A stretch of DNA of 37,331 nucleotides from Xanthoparmelia taractica. Its lineage: Eukaryota; Ascomycota; Lecanoromycetes; Lecanorales; Parmeliaceae. Positions 33,540 through 37,331 of this stretch are shown piece by piece. The stretch is from contig JANQBS010000342.1 of assembly GCA_033085395.1 (NCBI GenBank), positions 1 through 37,331 of the forward strand, read 5' to 3'. The number at the start of each line of letters is the position of its first letter. Position 1 is the stretch's first letter. Position numbers and translations under genes: made by a program. The notes beneath the pieces are model-generated. The model did not search any database. It was not told the origin of the DNA and saw nothing but the letters and a program-made list of their open reading frames with translations.

Positions 33540-33939
33540 ACGATTTATGCTAAATGCAGCTAAGAATAAGAAAGAATATATTAATTTAGAGACTAATGTG
33601 ATATTAATCGATAGATAATAGCTTTTATCTCTTCTACCTAATGTGAAAATTAGAAAGATATCATCTTATCTGCGTGTTAAAGAGCTTAATTCTACAATGC
33701 ATAATATGGATAAATATATACTTATTTTAATATATTTCTCAGGTCTTAAAAGAAATAATAATAAAACTCTTACTTATATTATAAGAGAGATTTATTTAAT
33801 TAATAATTTAAAGATAGATTTATTAATAAAGAATAACATTATGAGATTAGAGAAGATTATACTTAATATTAGTAAAAACGAAGCATATATTAATAGTTAT
33901 AATATTATTATTAAAATTATAACTTATAACGTCGATTAG
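33540..33939 (+). pseudogene. Family 1 copy 2 retropepsin-like protease remnant
   Basis: The same domain as 7890-8297. LETNVILIDR at the active-site position is followed by two stops. From 33643 a 98-codon open frame gives LRVKELNSTMHNMDKYILI, IREIYLINNLKIDLLIKNNI, IILNI and AYINSY. The catalytic DTG is not intact. As in copy 1, this domain has kept the longest open stretch of the element. Confidence 0.75.
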
Positions 33940-35160
33940 TATATAAAACGATTAATTCGAGCACAAAAGATACTTATAATTATATCGAAAGCTTAGCAAA
34001 TTCTATCTATTATTACGCTTAAGAATCTATTTAATAGAGACTTTATTTTCGAACCTACAAAGTAGCACAATCTAACTATATATATATATAAAATTAATAT
34101 CAACATTATTAATGTGATAGTTAAAAATAAGATTAATTATACTATATAAATTCTTAAGAAATTGCACTTAAAAATACTACGAGAAGTCGACTACGAAAAC
34201 GTCTTCTTTGCTAATATAGAAATGCCTTCAGAGAAGCACTCGAGATTATCGAATTAAGTGAAGAAAATAGTTACTTTCGCTACTATCATAACGATAAATT
34301 TAGTTAATAATTTCTCGTCTTTGATTAATTATATTTCGATTGATATCTCTATATAAATAATGAAATTAAAGCTTTCTAATAATGTGATAATCTATAAGAA
34401 TAAGTTAAAAAAGTAGTAATTAACTAACTTAATTAATAAGTTTTCGTCTTTATAAAAAAATAAAAATTTTATTAAAGTGTTTTAAAATAAATAAATAAAG
34501 CTTTCTCTTCGAGATAATTAATAATTAAGACTATTTAATAATAAGAGAGCGAAGATCTATTCTCTTAGGCTAATAGATAAGATAATAATTAATAAAATCT
34601 TTAAAACTCTTCAACAGCAAGATCGTTTAAAGTACATAAAGCAATCAACTTCGTTTAGCTATTTTATCTTCGTTATTTAAAAAACTCTATCTAATAATAA
34701 GAGAAAAGATAGAACTATAATTAATATTCGAGATCTAAACGATCTTATTATATTAGATATCTATTTTATATCTCTTTAATCTAATATTATCTCGAAGCTA
34801 CTTAATTACACTTATCTAATAATACTAAATATAATATTCTTCTTCTATTAATAATTTATATATCTTAACTTTCGATATATATTAATAATAATCATATATC
34901 GAGAATAAAAGATATTTAATATTTTAATTATAAAATATATAAATTTAATTATCTACGTATAAAAAAGTATTAATTATATTTTAAGAGCTCTTAAAGACTT
35001 CGTATAGATCTATATTAATAATATTATTATTAAATTTAATAGCTTCTCTAAGTATCCCTATTACTTAAAAAGACTTTTCTAACTTCTAATTAAATATAAT
35101 ATCTTAATCGCCTCTAAAAAAATCTTTCTAAAATATTTAAATATTAATCTACTTAATCGA
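33940..35160 (+). pseudogene. Family 1 copy 2 reverse transcriptase remnant
   Basis: The counterpart of 8298-9560. INIRDLNDLII near 34720-34750 and YINNIII at 35011-35031 are readable. Active-site Asp codons are Asn codons, as in copy 1. Confidence 0.82.
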
Positions 35161-36180
35161 TATATTAATTCTTTAATAATAACTATTATAAATAATAAAC
35201 TCAAAGCGATTATTAAGCTAAATTACTTCGTAACTCTTAAAGATTTAGAGTATTATCTTAATCTAATAGGCTATCTTCGTAGCTTAGTTTATTACTATAT
35301 ATAGCTTGCGATATCTTTATAGAATCTCAAGATAAGGCTTTTAAAAGAAGCTTCGTCGAAAGATAATTCTCGTTATATCTATTTTTCACGCTTTAAATTA
35401 TCTTTATTAATTAAGCTAGAATAAATAAGCTTTAATAATCTATAAATAGCATTATCTTAATCTTCTATACTTATTTATTACGATCTTAATAGATTAATTT
35501 AAGTAAATTTAAATACTTTAAAAGAGTTCGATTTCGAAGCATAAGTCTTTTATATTAACGAAGAACTCAATTCGAATAAATAATCTTCTCGCACTGCAAT
35601 TCAAATAATTATATTTTTATCTCGAGAATTAATTTAAGTTAAAAAGAATTATTAATTAATAGAGCTAGAAGTAATAGACTTTATCTAAGTGCTTAAGAAA
35701 ATAAGATATCTAATAGACTCTTCGAAGTATATTATAATTATTTAAATAGATAATTCTATTATTCTAAATATCATGAAGCAATTATTTATTACTTCAACGA
35801 ATTTCATTATAAGAATAAACGTTCGTCTTATTAGAGCTTTTTAATTTCTTAAATAATTTTATCTCGATATTCGATATAAGCCTAAAAAAGAGTATATCGT
35901 TTTCGATATACTTTTAAGACTTATTAGTGCTAATAATACACTTCTCTCTAATAAGCATAATAAGCTAAATATCCTCTTCACTATTATACTTATAAAGATA
36001 AATTCTACGTTTCTTAAAGACCTTGAAATAGGCTATAAAATATATTTATTCTATATTAAAATCTCTATTTTAATAACTAAAAATAATATTAACGAGAACG
36101 TTATTAATCTTTTCTTCGTTCTTAATAGACATATAGAACATATTATATAGAAATATTAAAATCTTCTCTTTTATATTACC
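35161..36180 (+). pseudogene. Family 1 copy 2 connection and RNase H remnant
   Basis: It aligns with 9561-10560: KLNYFVTLKDLEYYLNLIG near 35217-35275, YLRSLVYYYI, and YKPKKEYIVFDILLRL near 35876-35925. The RNase H active-site Asp is not preserved. Confidence 0.75.
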
Positions 36181-37210
36181 AAGCTTATCGATGTATAGCG
36201 TCTTTATATATCTTAAAGCATAATTAAAATCGTTTTTAAAATAGCTTATAAAGATAATTCTTTAAGATTTAAGAAGTCTTATAAGAAGATTTCGAATATT
36301 TAATATATTTATAATTTGATTAAGTATCTTCGATAATATATTAGATTTTATTCTTAATGCCTTATTCTCCAAACACGCCGATATCGCCCTTATAACTTCT
36401 TATAGTTAATCGAGTCTTCGTTAATATCGTTTTATACGCTTACTCTAAATTTTATTTTAATATTCTTAAAATTAGTAAATAAAAAACTCGATATTAGTTT
36501 TTCTATAATAGATAAGTTTATAAAAAAAATAACTTTCGTGCCTAATAAAAAGAACTATTTTATTACTTAATAAGCTACTATATTGTTTAATAGACTTAAT
36601 ATTATAAATTAAGAAATCTTAAGAATTTTACTCACGAATTATAATAGAAAGTTTTTTTCTAAACTTTAATCGAAGCTCTTTAAAAAGCTCGAAGTAAACT
36701 TATTTTATTCGACTATTTATTATCTTTAGACGAATAAAAGTAGCGAGAGAATCAATCAAATAGCGAAAATAGTATTACGATTCTACCTATATATTATATA
36801 GAATCTCGCTCTCTAACCGTTAGTTCTTTTACGAATATAAGCTCTATTTAATAACTCGATCTTAAAATACAATTAATAAAACTCTTAACGAACTAACTTA
36901 CAAATTTCAACTTAATAGACCACTTAATCTACTTAGAGAAGTCACTACATCTCTATTATAGCCTATCGTTACCCGCATTTAGATAGCTAATATTATCTTA
37001 TTTACTTAGATAAATTAAAAACATTACTATAATAGAAAGCATTAATCAATATTTCTTAAGCAGAACGATTAAGTTTATTTACGACTACATAAAGACTATT
37101 TTATTTCTATTACTACTATTATTATTATTAAGCTATCTTAGTAATATATCGATTTATTCGAAATACTATAGAAAGTTGATAAATAGATCTATAAATTAGC
37201 TATTCTAGGA
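36181..37210 (+). pseudogene. Family 1 copy 2 integrase remnant, cut at its 3' end
   Basis: It aligns with 10561-11600. TLNFILIFLKLVNKKLDI (first Asp position now Asn), ILLTNYNRKF and SSERINQIAK are readable. It ends CTATTCTAGGA immediately before TTACGGGTCGG, where copy 1 continues CTATTTCAGGGCATTAAAA. Chromodomain absent. Confidence 0.82.
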
Positions 37211-37286
37211 TTACGGGTCGGAAAGGTGTGGTATCTGTTGAACATAGTCGTTTACAACTTTTTTTCAACTTTTTTTTAAAAAATTA
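37211..37286. repeat. Right member of the window-scale inverted repeat
   Basis: TTACGGGTCGGAAAGGTGTG and onward, the reverse complement of 1-75 apart from one substitution and one extra T. Hardly RIP-mutated. At its inner edge a TA (37212-37213) coincides with a TA in the corresponding copy 1 sequence (GGCATTAAAAT), which fits a transposon that targets TA. Confidence 0.85.
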
Positions 37287-37331
37287 TATCTTTTTAATCT
37301 ATTTATAGAATTTTATAATTATATAAGCGTT
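37287..37331. other. Right edge, unassigned AT-rich sequence
   Basis: 45 bases outside the right repeat, with no match noticed elsewhere in the window. It may be the interior of the element that owns the repeat. Confidence 0.4.

Larger units (their letters stand above)
31048..37210 (+). mobile_element. Chromodomain-type Ty3/gypsy retrotransposon, family 1 copy 2, 3' truncated
   Basis: Collinear with copy 1 from its 5' LTR to about 11600, i.e. up to just after the integrase. It then breaks off at the right inverted repeat, so the chromodomain, 3' untranslated region and 3' LTR are missing. It is inserted in family 2. No target duplication can be tested because the right flank is lost. It is more mutated in the LTR than copy 1. 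Confidence 0.9.

Noticed and set aside
1..37331. A Starship giant element with cargo genes
   Set aside because: No DUF3435-type recombinase or any intact cargo gene is readable; only the TTAC at the inverted repeat edge recalls it.

Overview
The window is a transposon graveyard from a filamentous ascomycete (Pezizomycotina type). It is extremely AT-rich. CpA and TpG are almost absent over long stretches while CpG survives, and TpA is in excess, which is the signature of repeat-induced point mutation (RIP). No intact host gene, tRNA, rRNA or CRISPR array is visible. Everything that can be named is a mutated mobile element, and the few open frames over 70 codons are leftovers or shadows of retrotransposon proteins.

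Layout. 1-75 and 37211-37286 are near-identical sequences in inverted orientation, hardly mutated, which cut off the elements inside them. 76-18991 is copy A of a Ty3/gypsy element on the minus strand (family 3). It is interrupted by a 129-bp unmutated insert (4669-4797), a complete 7-kb chromodomain Ty3/gypsy element on the plus strand (family 1 copy 1, 5352-12391), a 554-bp insert (13835-14388) and a complete Tc1/mariner transposon (15995-17800). 18992-26980 is a second minus-strand family 3 copy (B), lacking its 3' end but free of those four inserts, so it shows the empty sites. 27005-31047 is the 5' part of another plus-strand gypsy element (family 2). 31048-37210 is family 1 copy 2, which interrupts family 2 and is itself cut by the right inverted repeat before its chromodomain and 3' LTR.

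Working together. Nothing here functions as a pathway. The value lies in the nesting order and in the shared retrotransposon parts. All three gypsy families carry the same candidate primer-binding site (TGATAGCAACGCT) two or three bases after the 5' LTR. All three also show reverse transcriptase remnants of the same type, read through many TAA/TAG/TGA stops of the kind C-to-T and G-to-A changes create. The order inferred is: family 3 and family 2 first; then family 1, the mariner element and the 554-bp insert; then heavy RIP; and last, or escaping RIP by small size, the 129-bp insert and the flanking inverted repeats.

Limits. Domain assignments come from reading degenerate translations by eye against remembered family motifs. 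Domain edges are approximate, while LTR, TIR and target-site edges come from direct comparison of copies within the window.
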